Shown one piece after another: positions 1 to 8,066 of a stretch of 64,000 bases of DNA. The stretch covers positions 53,916-117,915 of the forward strand of contig CANLGD010000002.1 in the NCBI GenBank assembly GCA_947490145.1, read 5' to 3'. How positions within the stretch are numbered: position 1 is the first letter of the stretch; each line of letters starts with the position of its first letter. The translations under genes and the position numbers were made by a program. This DNA is from Flavobacteriia bacterium. GTDB taxonomy: Bacteria; Bacteroidota; Bacteroidia; Flavobacteriales_D; Crocinitomicaceae. The notes beneath the pieces are model-generated. The model searched no databases and was not told the DNA's origin. It saw nothing but the letters and a program-made list of their open reading frames with translations.

Positions 1-29
1 ATTAATTAATAATTAAAAAAAGTAGTATT

Positions 30-884
30 ATGGAAGTTATCTTAAGCATTGTTGCTGTGATTGCAGGAGTATCAATCTATGATTTTTATTCAGCTCGCAA
101 ATGGCAACTCGTAACATCGGAAATTAGAAATGACGTCGTCTTTCAGAACCGAAATCAAAAGTATGGAGCATACGTCATTCGACGTGATTATGACAGAAAT
201 ATGGTTTACATTATGTTGGGAGTGATTTGTTCAATTGGATTACTAGTTGGAGGTTTCGTGTATTTTAAGTCAAAACCAACTTTGGAAAAGACTCAGATTA
301 TTCCTAGTGAAGTTTTAATTCCTTATGTAATTCCTTCGGTGAAACCAGATCCACCATTAAAACCTACAGATAAAGTCACACCAGATTTGAAAAGTGATAA
401 TATTGCACCTCCAGAAGTTGTGGATGAATTAATTAAAGATAAGCCATTAACTGAGGATGAACTTGCGAAACTAAAAATGGGTAAAAAAAATGATGGAAAA
501 GATTCTGTTGGCCTTTTTCGCGAACCAATAAAAGTTATTATTCCGCCAGTAATTATTGTAAAACCAAAAGTTGACGAAGCTTCCGAAATTCCTGATGTCG
601 ATCCAAGTTTTCCAAATATGGCTCCTTTTATTCAGAAAAAATTAAATTATCCAGAAGAGGCAATTCAATTACAAAAAGAAGGTAAATGCTATCTGAAATT
701 TGTCGTTAACTTAGACGGTTCAGTGTCTGAGGTTTCAATTTTACGGGGAGTTCCAGATTGTCCTGAATGCGACAAAGAAGCGATGAGAGTTGTTCGTTTG
801 ATGAAAAATTGGGAACCTGGAACAATAAACGGAAAACCAGTAAGATCTTGGATGCGTTTGCCAATAAATTTCAAATTAGAGTAA
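30..884 (+). CDS. TonB-family energy transducer
   Basis: Probable energy-transducing protein that links the inner-membrane proton motive force to TonB-dependent outer-membrane receptors. The 284 residues show the Bacteroidota N-terminal pattern RNDVVFQNRNQKYGAYVIRR (residues 33-52), a transmembrane segment at about 59-79, a proline- and lysine-rich periplasmic linker (about 90-185), and a TonB C-terminal domain from about 190 with NYPEEA and the ending PINFKLE. Two cysteines lie in VPDCPECDK in the C-terminal domain. The first 15 or so residues form an extra hydrophobic stretch before the usual start of this family, so the true start could differ, but no other ATG is near. Its receptor or ExbBD partner is not in the window. 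The family call is secure; which transport system it serves is unknown. Confidence 0.9.
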   Translation: MEVILSIVAVIAGVSIYDFYSARKWQLVTSEIRNDVVFQNRNQKYGAYVIRRDYDRNMVYIMLGVICSIGLLVGGFVYFKSKPTLEKTQIIPSEVLIPYVIPSVKPDPPLKPTDKVTPDLKSDNIAPPEVVDELIKDKPLTEDELAKLKMGKKNDGKDSVGLFREPIKVIIPPVIIVKPKVDEASEIPDVDPSFPNMAPFIQKKLNYPEEAIQLQKEGKCYLKFVVNLDGSVSEVSILRGVPDCPECDKEAMRVVRLMKNWEPGTINGKPVRSWMRLPINFKLE

Positions 885-1040
885 AAAATAATTTTCTGGA
901 TGTAAAATCGCTGGATTTATTGAAAAATCTGTTGAAAGGTAAATTTTTCCCTCAATCTAAAAACAAAGTTGATCACGTTTTCCGATTGATGGAACTGATG
1001 GTAAATTTTGCCAAGTTTCCGAAATGAAATCAAATTTCCA

Positions 1041-1160
1041 TGGGTCATTTAAACTTGAAGTTGGTGTTGACCCACGAAAAACATAGGTTGAGTTGTCCGT
1101 TACGGCTGAAGTGGCAGGTTACTCCTGCTAGACTGTGAAATGAATCTAGTTTCTGCCGTG
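1041..1160. other. Structured GC-richer intergenic segment, possible ncRNA or element relic
   Basis: Several inverted repeats lie close together: tgggtca (1041-1047) with tgaccca (1068-1074), cagg (1116-1119) with cctg (1124-1127), ctaga (1128-1132) with tctag (1145-1149), and ggcag (1113-1117) with ctgcc (1153-1157). The segment is richer in G and C than its flanks. It shows none of the sequence hallmarks of RNase P RNA, SRP RNA or tmRNA that I looked for. Translations in all frames are interrupted. It may be a small structured RNA or the relic of a mobile element near the tRNA. Orientation and function are unknown. Confidence 0.3.
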
Positions 1161-1261
1161 AATCAGGGAGTGAATTGTATTGATAGAAATCATTTTATGG
1201 AATATTATCTTTACTTGTACCTAAAAAAATATGGGCAAAATTTTGTAAAATAGATTTAAAT

Positions 1262-1290
1262 AAAAAATCCAGCATAATTTTATGCTGGAT
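1262..1290 (-). terminator. Rho-independent terminator of tRNA-Arg
   Basis: A perfect 10-bp stem (atccagcata at 1267-1276, tatgctggat at 1281-1290) with a 4-base loop is followed on the minus strand by a T run (1262-1267). It lies 9 bases past the tRNA 3' end. Confidence 0.85.
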
Positions 1291-1298
1291 AAATTTTG

Positions 1299-1372
1299 TG
1301 ACCGCGACAGGATTCAAACCTGTAACCCTCAGAGCCGAAATCTGATGCGCTATTCAATTGCGCCACGCAGCC
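1299..1372 (-). tRNA. tRNA-Arg (anticodon UCG)
   Basis: A 74-nt cloverleaf on the minus strand. The acceptor stem GGCTGCG pairs with CGCGGTC through two G-U pairs; the D stem is GCGC/GCGC; the anticodon stem TCAGA/TCTGA encloses loop TTTCGGC, placing TCG at positions 34-36 (plus-strand 1336-1338); the T arm is ACAGG-TTTGAAT-CCTGT; the discriminator base is A. UCG reads CGA and possibly other CGN arginine codons. The CCA end is not encoded. It is a single tRNA gene with its own terminator. Confidence 0.95.
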
Positions 1373-1560
1373 CGATTATTCAAATATTTAATTTCAGCTC
1401 AAGGTGGCATAAACAAAAATTATAATTGTTTCCACCCTACACTATCTAAAGATCCTAGAAATCTCGTCCAAAAATAAGTAAAATATTCTCTTACTTTACC
1501 TTTAAAGAATCTTTTTTATAGAAAAAGAAATTTTTTTGGTGGAAATTAAAAAAAAATACT

Positions 1561-1568
1561 TTCCTTTG
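1561..1568 (+). promoter_or_regulatory. Possible -7 element for the 1590 gene
   Basis: TTCCTTTG matches TAnnTTTG at seven of eight positions, 21 bases before the ATG at 1590. A TTG lies at 1536-1538, 22 bases upstream, a workable spacing for the Bacteroidota sigma factor. Confidence 0.4.
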
Positions 1569-1589
1569 TAAAATATTAAATAGTATATT

Positions 1590-1787
1590 ATGATTTTAGG
1601 TGGTTCTTCAGATGTTTTTTATTCACTAGGTGATTTCTTTCAAACGATATTTTTATTCTTTGACTGGGTTCAAAATAAATTTAATACGATTTTATTATTA
1701 TTAGGATTTTTTGGTTTTGCTTATTGGATGAATGTTCAACGTAAAGAAAATATAAAAGCAAAAAATAATCCAAATCAAATTAAATAA
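1590..1787 (+). CDS. Small membrane protein of unknown function
   Basis: A 65-residue protein with an amphipathic, aromatic-rich N-terminal half (FFQTIFLFFDWVQNKF), one strong transmembrane helix (about 33-48, ILLLLGFFGFAYWM) and a charged, lysine- and asparagine-rich tail. The arrangement resembles the small one-helix proteins that Flavobacteriales annotations group as DUF6341, but this is from memory of the pattern and is tentative. A promoter-like element precedes it and a strong terminator follows (1811-1836), so it looks like its own transcription unit and a real gene. No function can be assigned. Confidence 0.65.
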   Translation: MILGGSSDVFYSLGDFFQTIFLFFDWVQNKFNTILLLLGFFGFAYWMNVQRKENIKAKNNPNQIK

Positions 1788-1810
1788 TTTAGATATTTTA
1801 TATACTTTAA

Positions 1811-1836
1811 AGCTTGCTTGCGCAGGCTTTTTTTTT
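1811..1836 (+). terminator. Rho-independent terminator
   Basis: The stem agcttgc (1811-1817) pairs with gcaggct (1822-1828), with one G-T pair and a 4-base loop, and is followed by nine T. It ends the unit of the small membrane protein just before ispD. Confidence 0.85.
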
Positions 1837-1854
1837 GCTTAAATTTATATTTTT

Positions 1855-2523
1855 ATGATAAAGAAAACTGTTATAATTACCGCTGGAGGAATTGGTAAAC
1901 GAATGAATTCTGATTTACCAAAACAGTTTATTGAAATACGTGAAAAATCAATTTTAGCTCAAACAATAGAATGTTTTCATGCGTTTGATTCACAAATTCA
2001 AATTTTAGTCACTCTACCATCAGAGTGGATTGAATATTGGAACAGTTGGTGCTTGACAAAATCATTTCAAATTAAACATGAAATTATTGAAGGAGGAAAT
2101 GAACGTTATCATTCGATTAAAAACGCTTTAAATCATGCTAAAGGAGGCTTAATTGCAATTCATGATGGAGTTAGACCTTTGGTTTCAAGTGCAACAATTA
2201 CAAAAGCATTTGAATTAGCCAATGAAAAAGGAAATGCTGTTCCTGTTTTTCCAGTTAAGGAGTCTATCCGATTTATTAACGAAAATGAAACAAATTCTTT
2301 GGATAGAAAAAACTATTTTATCGTTCAAACTCCACAGGTTTTTGGTTCTGAACTAATTAGAAAAGCTTACGAAAGAAATTTTCATGATTCTATCACAGAT
2401 GACGCTTCATTGGTGGAAGAATTGAATGAAAAAATTTACACTTTTGAAGGAAATGAAGAAAATATCAAAATTACAACGCCTTTCGATTTAAGTTTGATGT
2501 CAATGATTTTGGAGAAGAAATAA
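1855..2523 (+). CDS. ispD: 2-C-methyl-D-erythritol 4-phosphate cytidylyltransferase
   Basis: Third step of the MEP isoprenoid pathway: joins MEP to CTP to give CDP-methylerythritol. The nucleotide-binding signature AGGIGKRMNSDLPKQF covers residues 10-25, with the catalytic Arg and Lys expected of the family. HDGVRP (103-108) contacts substrate, TDDASLVE follows later, and the C-terminal NIKITTPFDL is typical of IspD. The 222-residue length is normal for a single-domain IspD, with no IspF fusion. The start lies 18 bases after the upstream terminator T run, so the leader is short. It converges with porZ, with only two bases between the stop codons. Its product feeds the lipid carrier made by UppS, encoded at 40.8 kb. 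Confidence 0.97.
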   Translation: MIKKTVIITAGGIGKRMNSDLPKQFIEIREKSILAQTIECFHAFDSQIQILVTLPSEWIEYWNSWCLTKSFQIKHEIIEGGNERYHSIKNALNHAKGGLIAIHDGVRPLVSSATITKAFELANEKGNAVPVFPVKESIRFINENETNSLDRKNYFIVQTPQVFGSELIRKAYERNFHDSITDDASLVEELNEKIYTFEGNEENIKITTPFDLSLMSMILEKK

Positions 2524-2525
2524 AA

Positions 2526-4838
2526 TCAATTCAAAATTACAACTTTACCAACTTTTCTTCCTTTTTCTGTATTAGACGCAGTCCAAATAAGGTAAGTTCC
2601 TGCTTTAACTTTTTCACCCTTCAGGTTTTTTCCGTTCCAAGTAGCTGTGCCACCATTTGAAGTAGTTTGAAAAACAAGGTTTCCTGCTGCATCTGTAAAT
2701 TTAACATCAGAATCATACTTGATTCCTTGAATCGTTATTAGACCATTAAAATCTGGTTTCACTGGATTAGGAAAAGCGATTACCTCTTTGTATTCAGAAT
2801 CACCACCAGACGAATTTGTGCGCAAAGAAACTAAGCCAATATCTGTAATGATAAATAATTCGCCGGTTTTTGAATTAAATTGCATATCAACAATGTTATT
2901 TGAAATTAAAGGGCTATTATCTGTTGTATAACTTTCTAAAATCTCCAAACCATCAGCTGAAAGTAGAAAAATTCCTGCATTCGAAGTACCAATCCATTTC
3001 CTGTTTCCTCCATCAACTTCAATATCAGCAATTCCCGTATTTCCAAGCAAATACTCAACATTTCCCTCAAAATCTATTTTTATTCGTTGGCTATTGTATT
3101 CGCCTGGAGCAGCTTCAAATGCATTTTGTGAATTATATAAAATAGAAAAACCATTAGAAGTTCCAATCCAAATTTCATTGTCAAAATCAACTGCAATTGC
3201 GGTCACATTTGCATCAGGAAGTGCTCCCGTATTTTCCCCTTCGTTGAGCTGAATGTATTTGTCGTCAGAAATGTCGTCTAAGGTGCCATTATCATTAAAA
3301 CCTATCAAACCTTCGTCTAAAACAGAAAACCACTTGTTACCATTGTAATCAATCGTGATTTCTCCTGAAAATTTAGTAGCCAGATTTGATCCGCAGTAAA
3401 ACTCATACCAAACTTTATCTTTCGTCAATACTTTTAATGGGTTGGTTTCGTTACAACTGACAATCCATAAATTTCCTTTTGCGTCGTATTGAACATCTGA
3501 GATACATGTTTTATTCTCGACATCAGTTATAAATGGGGCATTTTGAAAATCATACGTTTCAGTTATGTTAATACCATCACTCGAAATAGAAAGGGGAATT
3601 TCACTTCTAGAACCAATTGCGATTTCAGCTGAATTCAAAGGGTTAATTGAAATGGAAGACACGTCAAAAACTTTTTTGTTATTCCACAAAGTTTGATTGT
3701 ACTTATCAAAAAGCGTCCAATTTTCATTGTCAAGCACATAAGCACCAGAAATATTGTATTTTGGATCAGTTTTATTTAAAGTTCCTCCTGCAATAGCAAT
3801 TAAACTTTTATCTCCACCAAGTGCATAGAAGCTATTCTTAGGAGGTCCATTTTCAGTAATTCTTTTTCCTGCACCTTGATTAAACTCAATTATTCCGAAA
3901 TCAAAATCAGCTAAATAGTATTTTGAGTCAAAGAAAACTGCATTATTTGTTCTGAAAGCTTTGTTATTGAATTTATTATAAACTTCTGAAAAAACAAAGT
4001 CATTATCTAAAACTATTAGACCATCATCTAATGTCATTAATATTCTGTCTGAATAAACTTTTAAATTTTTCACCTCCAGTCCGAAACTGAAACTTACAAC
4101 ACTCACAAAACCCACGTCTGTTATTTGAAAAATGGAATCTAATCTAAAAGCAGGATTTTTTAGTACGAGGAATTTTTCTCCCTTATTAAAAATTAAATTT
4201 TCGTAATAACTTGAATCAATTTGAATTGGAACGTTAGAATTGATTTTCCATTGATTAGGATCAGCTAAAACTGAATTTGAAGCCTTTGCTTGATATAATT
4301 TTGTAGGCGTTAAGGCGTATATTGAATCATTAGCAAAAACAACATTTTGAATTTTTTCTAATGAATTTGTTGGATAATATGTATCTTTAATCTCGTTGTT
4401 TTCGGTATTAATAACAACAATTCCGAAAGCTGTTGATGCATAAACAAATTTTCCACTGGAAGTAAAACTTGAAATTGATTTATCTCCTTGCAGTTGCGAA
4501 AGTTTTATTGCGGGGATATTTGTGACTTCATTTCCAGAAATGCGATCTACATTTCCATTTCGATAACCTACGAAAAATGATTTAGAAGTTTCATCAAAAT
4601 AAACACACGAAATATTAATATCAGAAAGTGAATTGACATTTGTCCACAGCGAGGATTCAGTAGCAAGAATATCATATTCCAGCAAACCAGTTTCAAGTGC
4701 AGCATAAACTAGTCCATTTCCAGCAGCAATATCAATTGCCTTGTTTGCGATATGCATTCTCCATTCTCCAGTTCCAATTTGAGAAAAAAGAGGAAATTGA
4801 ATAGAAAAAATTAAAATTAATTTAAATAAATTTTGCAT
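2526..4838 (-). CDS. porZ: PorZ-like beta-propeller protein of the type IX secretion system
   Basis: In Porphyromonas, PorZ is a cell-surface protein that works with the sortase PorU to attach T9SS cargo to anionic lipopolysaccharide. This 770-residue protein starts with a signal peptide (about 1-19) and the family opening GTGEWRMHIANKAIDIA. It continues with many propeller blades of the form IWIGTSNGFSIL and KWIGTSNAGIFLL, typical of two-component-regulator propellers. The last 80 residues, from IAFPNPVKPD, form a sorting-type beta-sandwich domain ending GRKVGKVVILN. It is encoded alone and converges with ispD. The family is well supported; whether this species modifies cargo with A-LPS is unknown. 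Confidence 0.85.
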   Translation of the reverse strand: MQNLFKLILIFSIQFPLFSQIGTGEWRMHIANKAIDIAAGNGLVYAALETGLLEYDILATESSLWTNVNSLSDINISCVYFDETSKSFFVGYRNGNVDRISGNEVTNIPAIKLSQLQGDKSISSFTSSGKFVYASTAFGIVVINTENNEIKDTYYPTNSLEKIQNVVFANDSIYALTPTKLYQAKASNSVLADPNQWKINSNVPIQIDSSYYENLIFNKGEKFLVLKNPAFRLDSIFQITDVGFVSVVSFSFGLEVKNLKVYSDRILMTLDDGLIVLDNDFVFSEVYNKFNNKAFRTNNAVFFDSKYYLADFDFGIIEFNQGAGKRITENGPPKNSFYALGGDKSLIAIAGGTLNKTDPKYNISGAYVLDNENWTLFDKYNQTLWNNKKVFDVSSISINPLNSAEIAIGSRSEIPLSISSDGINITETYDFQNAPFITDVENKTCISDVQYDAKGNLWIVSCNETNPLKVLTKDKVWYEFYCGSNLATKFSGEITIDYNGNKWFSVLDEGLIGFNDNGTLDDISDDKYIQLNEGENTGALPDANVTAIAVDFDNEIWIGTSNGFSILYNSQNAFEAAPGEYNSQRIKIDFEGNVEYLLGNTGIADIEVDGGNRKWIGTSNAGIFLLSADGLEILESYTTDNSPLISNNIVDMQFNSKTGELFIITDIGLVSLRTNSSGGDSEYKEVIAFPNPVKPDFNGLITIQGIKYDSDVKFTDAAGNLVFQTTSNGGTATWNGKNLKGEKVKAGTYLIWTASNTEKGRKVGKVVILN

Positions 4839-4936
4839 AATTTAAAAACGCTATATTTTTAAGAATATTTTGTATTAGATATATTTTTTTGAATTTTTGT
4901 AAAGTTAACATAAATTCAAAAACAGAAAAAAATCCT

Positions 4937-4944
4937 TACTTTTG
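4937..4944 (+). promoter_or_regulatory. -7 promoter element for the 4964 gene
   Basis: TACTTTTG is an exact match to TAnnTTTG, 19 bases before the chosen ATG at 4964. Its position shows that the longer open frame beginning TTG at 4889 is not the coding start. Confidence 0.65.
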
Positions 4945-4963
4945 TAAATCTAAACAAGAACTC

Positions 4964-6103
4964 ATGAAATTCGGTACAAAAGCAATACACGCAGGTGTTC
5001 ATCCTGATCCAACAACTGGGGCGATTATGACTCCAATTTTTCAAACATCAACTTATGTTCAAGAATCTCCTGGAACCAACAAAGGTTATGGTTATGCGAG
5101 AGGGAAAAACCCAACGAGAGAAGCTTTACAAGATAATATTGCTGCCTTAGAAAACGGAAAACATTGTGTTTGTTTTAGCAGTGGAATGGGTGCAACAGAT
5201 GCTGTTATGAAAACTTTACGTCCTGGTGATGAGGTTATTACGGGCGATGATTTATACGGTGGTTCTTACAGAATTTTTACTAAAATTTATGAAGCATTTG
5301 GAATTAAATTTCATTTCATTGATTTGACTGATGCAAATAACATCAAAAAATATATAAATTCAAACACCAAAATGATTTGGGCAGAAACGCCAACAAATCC
5401 TACGATGCAAATTATTGACATTGTTGCTTGTGCAGAAATTTCAAAAACAAATAACTTAACCTTGGTTGTTGACAATACTTTTGCTTCTCCATATTTACAA
5501 AACCCGTTGGATTTAGGAGCTGATATTGTAATGCATTCTGTAACCAAATATTTAGGCGGACACAGCGATGTTGTAATGGGAGCATTGATCACAAACGACG
5601 ATGCAATTCACGAAAAATTATATTTTATTTTAAACAGTACGGGAGCAAATCCTGGTCCTATGGATTGTTTTTTGGTAATTCGTGGAATCAAAACTTTGCA
5701 TTTAAGAATGGAAAGACATTGTTTTAACGGAAGAAAAGTTGCTGAATACCTAAAAAATCACCCAAAAATTGATAAAATTTACTGGCCAGGTTTTCCTGAA
5801 CATCCAAATCATGAAATTGCAAAAAAACAAATGCGTGATTTTGGAGGAATGATTTCTATCGTTTTAAAAGACAAAACAATTGAAAACACATTTAAAGTTG
5901 CTTCGTCATTTAAAGTGTTTTCACTTGCTGAATCGCTTGGTGGTGTTGAATCTTTGATTAATCATCCTGCAACGATGACTCACGGAGCAATTCCAAAAGA
6001 AGAACGCGAAAAAGTTGGAGTTGTTGATTCACTTTTACGCTTAAGCGTTGGAGTTGAAGATATTGAAGATATTTTAGCCGATTTAGAACAAGCTTTAGCT
6101 TAG
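4964..6103 (+). CDS. Cystathionine gamma-synthase/gamma-lyase family PLP enzyme
   Basis: Trans-sulfuration enzyme that makes or cleaves cystathionine in methionine and cysteine metabolism. The 379 residues carry the Cys/Met-metabolism fold: YGYARGKNPTR near residue 42 contacts the PLP phosphate, SSGMGA (72-77) follows, VVDNTFASPY (168-177) holds the PLP Asp, and HSVTKYLGGHSD has the Schiff-base lysine K195. It ends with the family pattern ESLGGVESLINHPATMTH. The ATG at 4964 gives the usual MKFGTKAIHAG opening and follows a -7 element. Sequence alone does not separate synthase from lyase; the protein is cytosolic. A strong terminator follows. Confidence 0.93.
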   Translation: MKFGTKAIHAGVHPDPTTGAIMTPIFQTSTYVQESPGTNKGYGYARGKNPTREALQDNIAALENGKHCVCFSSGMGATDAVMKTLRPGDEVITGDDLYGGSYRIFTKIYEAFGIKFHFIDLTDANNIKKYINSNTKMIWAETPTNPTMQIIDIVACAEISKTNNLTLVVDNTFASPYLQNPLDLGADIVMHSVTKYLGGHSDVVMGALITNDDAIHEKLYFILNSTGANPGPMDCFLVIRGIKTLHLRMERHCFNGRKVAEYLKNHPKIDKIYWPGFPEHPNHEIAKKQMRDFGGMISIVLKDKTIENTFKVASSFKVFSLAESLGGVESLINHPATMTHGAIPKEEREKVGVVDSLLRLSVGVEDIEDILADLEQALA

Positions 6104-6124
6104 TTTTTTCAAATTATCATTTTA

Positions 6125-6162
6125 AAAAGCAGTTATTGAATTCGTTTGATAGCTGCTTTTTT
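6125..6162 (+). terminator. Rho-independent terminator
   Basis: A 12-bp stem (aaaagcagttat at 6125-6136 with atagctgctttt at 6149-6160, one G-T pair) ends in a T run. It terminates the trans-sulfuration gene. Confidence 0.85.
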
Positions 6163-6342
6163 GGTTTTTACAGTTTTTGGTTCCTAATATTTATTAACAG
6201 GTTGGCGTTATTTTTAAAACCGATGATACACATATGACTATTCTATATTAGGATAATTGTATCTGAAATGTGAAAGTATTTTTAGTATTAATATACATCT
6301 TTTTGACTTTATTTTAAATAATCACTGAAAATTTTTTCGTGC

Positions 6343-6375
6343 AAAAAAAAGCCATCTGAATTAACAAATGGCTTT
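6343..6375 (-). terminator. Rho-independent terminator
   Basis: The 8-bp stem aaagccat (6348-6355) with atggcttt (6368-6375) is followed on the minus strand by an uninterrupted T run (6343-6350). It terminates the secreted protein gene at 6397-7143. Confidence 0.8.
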
Positions 6376-6396
6376 GAGATATTTTTTTAGATTTAA

Positions 6397-7143
6397 TCAA
6401 TGTCTGATCACAATTCTTTTTGAAGTACTAATTCCATTCGATGTTAAAACTAAAACGTAAACTCCGTTTTTAAACTCTTCAACATCAAATTTTCTTGAGC
6501 CATAAATTCTTTCTTCCAAAACAACTTTTCCTAAAACATCAGTTATTTTTATCGAACCTTCAGCTTGGTTTGACTGTAAAGTAACAGTTAAAGTATTATC
6601 CGCTGGATTTGGATACGTTGTTAAAACAGGTGAATTTGTTTTGATTTCTTTCACTGCTAAAGTTGTTGTTGTAACTAAAACATCTACAGAATCTTCTGGA
6701 GTATCTTCATATTCACCTACATAATATCTGTAATGGCAAGAACCATTTAATAAGTCACTAGGATTAATGTGAATTGCAATTAGACCTGCTGCGTTATTAG
6801 CAATAATTTTTCCTCCTGAACTCCAAGTTGTCATATTCATTGCTGAAGCGGGATAGCACATTCCTCCAAATGGATCACCTTCCTCTCCCCAACATAAATA
6901 ATCTGACCAATCTAGTGGCGAAGGTGTGATTCTTTTTCGAGTAACTTTCCAAGATTTATCTCCTCCAGTTAAGTTATGAGCCAAAACATCTATAATTTGT
7001 TCATCACCATTTGTAATAGTTACATTGTGAACTGTCCCAGAAATATTAGTGGATGATCCTTGTAATGTCATTTCAGTAGTTTGCGAAAAACTAAGTGAAG
7101 TAACAAATAAAAAACATCCTATGAAAAGTATTTTTTTAAGCAT
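6397..7143 (-). CDS. Secreted protein with T9SS type A sorting domain
   Basis: A 248-residue exported protein. It has a signal peptide (about 1-20, ending SLSFSQ), a central domain of about 150 residues with scattered cysteines and tryptophans (DYLCWGEEGDPFGGMCYP, NGSCHYRYYVG), and a C-terminal sorting domain from TYPNPADNTLTV to TSKRIVIRH, the signature of T9SS type A tails. The central domain looks like a small beta-sandwich; I do not recognise its family. It has its own promoter (7171-7178) and terminator, so it is monocistronic. It is probably cell-surface or released, of unknown role. Confidence 0.85.
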   Translation of the reverse strand: MLKKILFIGCFLFVTSLSFSQTTEMTLQGSSTNISGTVHNVTITNGDEQIIDVLAHNLTGGDKSWKVTRKRITPSPLDWSDYLCWGEEGDPFGGMCYPASAMNMTTWSSGGKIIANNAAGLIAIHINPSDLLNGSCHYRYYVGEYEDTPEDSVDVLVTTTTLAVKEIKTNSPVLTTYPNPADNTLTVTLQSNQAEGSIKITDVLGKVVLEERIYGSRKFDVEEFKNGVYVLVLTSNGISTSKRIVIRH

Positions 7144-7170
7144 GACTTTTAATTTTTTAAATTATAATTA

Positions 7171-7178
7171 CAAAGGTA
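7171..7178 (-). promoter_or_regulatory. -7 promoter element for the 6397-7143 gene
   Basis: Minus-strand TACCTTTG, an exact TAnnTTTG match, 27 bases before the ATG at 7143. Confidence 0.65.
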
Positions 7179-7367
7179 TAGAAAAAAATATATCAAAAAA
7201 CAAATATTTCAAATGAAAAAAGTATAAGATTGCAATTGCATAATTTTTACAAAGGTTCGAAAACATTAAAAAAAATTGAAATTTATAGATTGAAAATTTA
7301 TATTTTATACTAGTAGGAATGCAAGAGTTAATTTAAAAAAAGTATGATTTGTAATGTGAAAATATAC

Positions 7368-7375
7368 TACTTTTG
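7368..7375 (+). promoter_or_regulatory. -7 promoter element for the TlpA-like gene
   Basis: TACTTTTG is an exact match, with a TTG at 7349-7351, 16 bases upstream. The ATG is at 7431, giving a leader of about 50 nt. Confidence 0.6.
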
Positions 7376-7430
7376 AAAAATGGTAACAAATTTGTTATGT
7401 TAATACTCGATATAATTTAATATAGAAAAT

Positions 7431-7946
7431 ATGAAAACCCTTTTTTTTGGAATTTTATTCTCAGCACTCTCAGCACAATTTGTAGCTCAAGAAACTCATA
7501 TTGAAAATATTAAGAAACTTCCTTCAGTGAAATTGAAAGATATGGAAGGAAACGATATTAATACCGCTGAATTAGGCGTAAAAGGTCCAATTATTTTTAG
7601 TTTTTGGGCAACTTGGTGCGCTCCTTGTAAAAGAGAACTAAATACTATTCATGAAGTTTACCAAGATTGGGTTGAGGAAACTGGTGTTACATTAGTTGCT
7701 GTTTCGATAGATGATGAAAAAACAAAAAATTCAGTTCCTGTTTACGTAAATGGAAAAGCTTGGGATTATATGGTTTTGATGGATTCAAATTGGGATTTCA
7801 AAAGAGCAATGGGTGTAAACAATGTTCCGCACACTTTTTTAGTTGATGTTGATGGAACTATCGTTTATTCACACAATAGTTATTCTCCTGGAGATGAAGA
7901 TTTATTGCATCAAGAATTATTGAAATTAGTAAAAAAAAGTAATTAA
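7431..7946 (+). CDS. TlpA/ResA-family thiol-disulfide oxidoreductase
   Basis: Exported thioredoxin-fold protein that probably reduces disulfides in the periplasm. Its 171 residues have a signal peptide (about 1-19) and the active-site motif FWATWCAPCKREL with redox cysteines C63 and C66. The cis-proline region NNVPHTFLVDVDG lies near residue 137. The length suits a single-domain family member. It is first in a co-directional run with an outer-membrane DUF6029 protein and an Omp28 lipoprotein that itself carries a CxxC; this suggests, but does not prove, that it keeps one of those proteins reduced. A cytochrome c maturation role is possible elsewhere in the family, but no such genes are nearby. 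Confidence 0.92.
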   Translation: MKTLFFGILFSALSAQFVAQETHIENIKKLPSVKLKDMEGNDINTAELGVKGPIIFSFWATWCAPCKRELNTIHEVYQDWVEETGVTLVAVSIDDEKTKNSVPVYVNGKAWDYMVLMDSNWDFKRAMGVNNVPHTFLVDVDGTIVYSHNSYSPGDEDLLHQELLKLVKKSN

Positions 7947-7980
7947 ACATAAATTACAAATTGGAAGATTGCAGATTACA

Positions 7981-8024
7981 GATTGCTCCGCTTTCAAATT
8001 AATTTTCTTGAAAGCGAAGCAATC
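7981..8024. repeat. Intergenic inverted repeat (caatctg word family)
   Basis: Arms 7981-7997 and 8008-8024 (17 bp, one mismatch) enclose a 10-base loop. They are flanked by degenerate words (gcagattacagattg, acaatcaagacaattt) that recur at 34.3 and 60.1 kb. The repeat ends 42 bases before the DUF6029 gene start. Confidence 0.7.
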
Positions 8025-8066
8025 TTGACAATTTTACAATCAAGACAATTTTTACAATCCTAAAAT

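Larger units (their letters stand above)
885..1298. other. Gene-free stretch between tonB-like gene and tRNA-Arg
   Basis: No convincing gene. Bases 885-1030 are AT-rich and carry only an open frame that is a shadow of the tonB-like gene end. Bases 1041-1160 are visibly GC-richer and full of short inverted repeats (separate entry). The last part holds the tRNA terminator on the minus strand. Confidence 0.6.

Noticed and set aside
485..489. Protein-level suspicion that the ABC exporter is inactive because its signature is LSVGQ (residues 485-489)
   Set aside because: LSVGQ is the normal variant in one branch of bacterial exporters, and Walker A, Walker B and the switch histidine are intact.
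767..1027. 86-codon plus-strand frame overlapping the tonB-like gene end
   Set aside because: Shadow frame: its first 40 codons overlap a well-supported gene and the rest has no recognisable protein pattern.
1041..1160. RNase P RNA, SRP RNA, tmRNA or group II intron
   Set aside because: None of the conserved core motifs (such as the P4 region of RNase P, the GGAAGC loop of SRP RNA or intron domain V) is visible.
4889..4963. Upstream TTG start for the trans-sulfuration enzyme
   Set aside because: The extra 25 residues are not in the family and contain the -7 promoter element.
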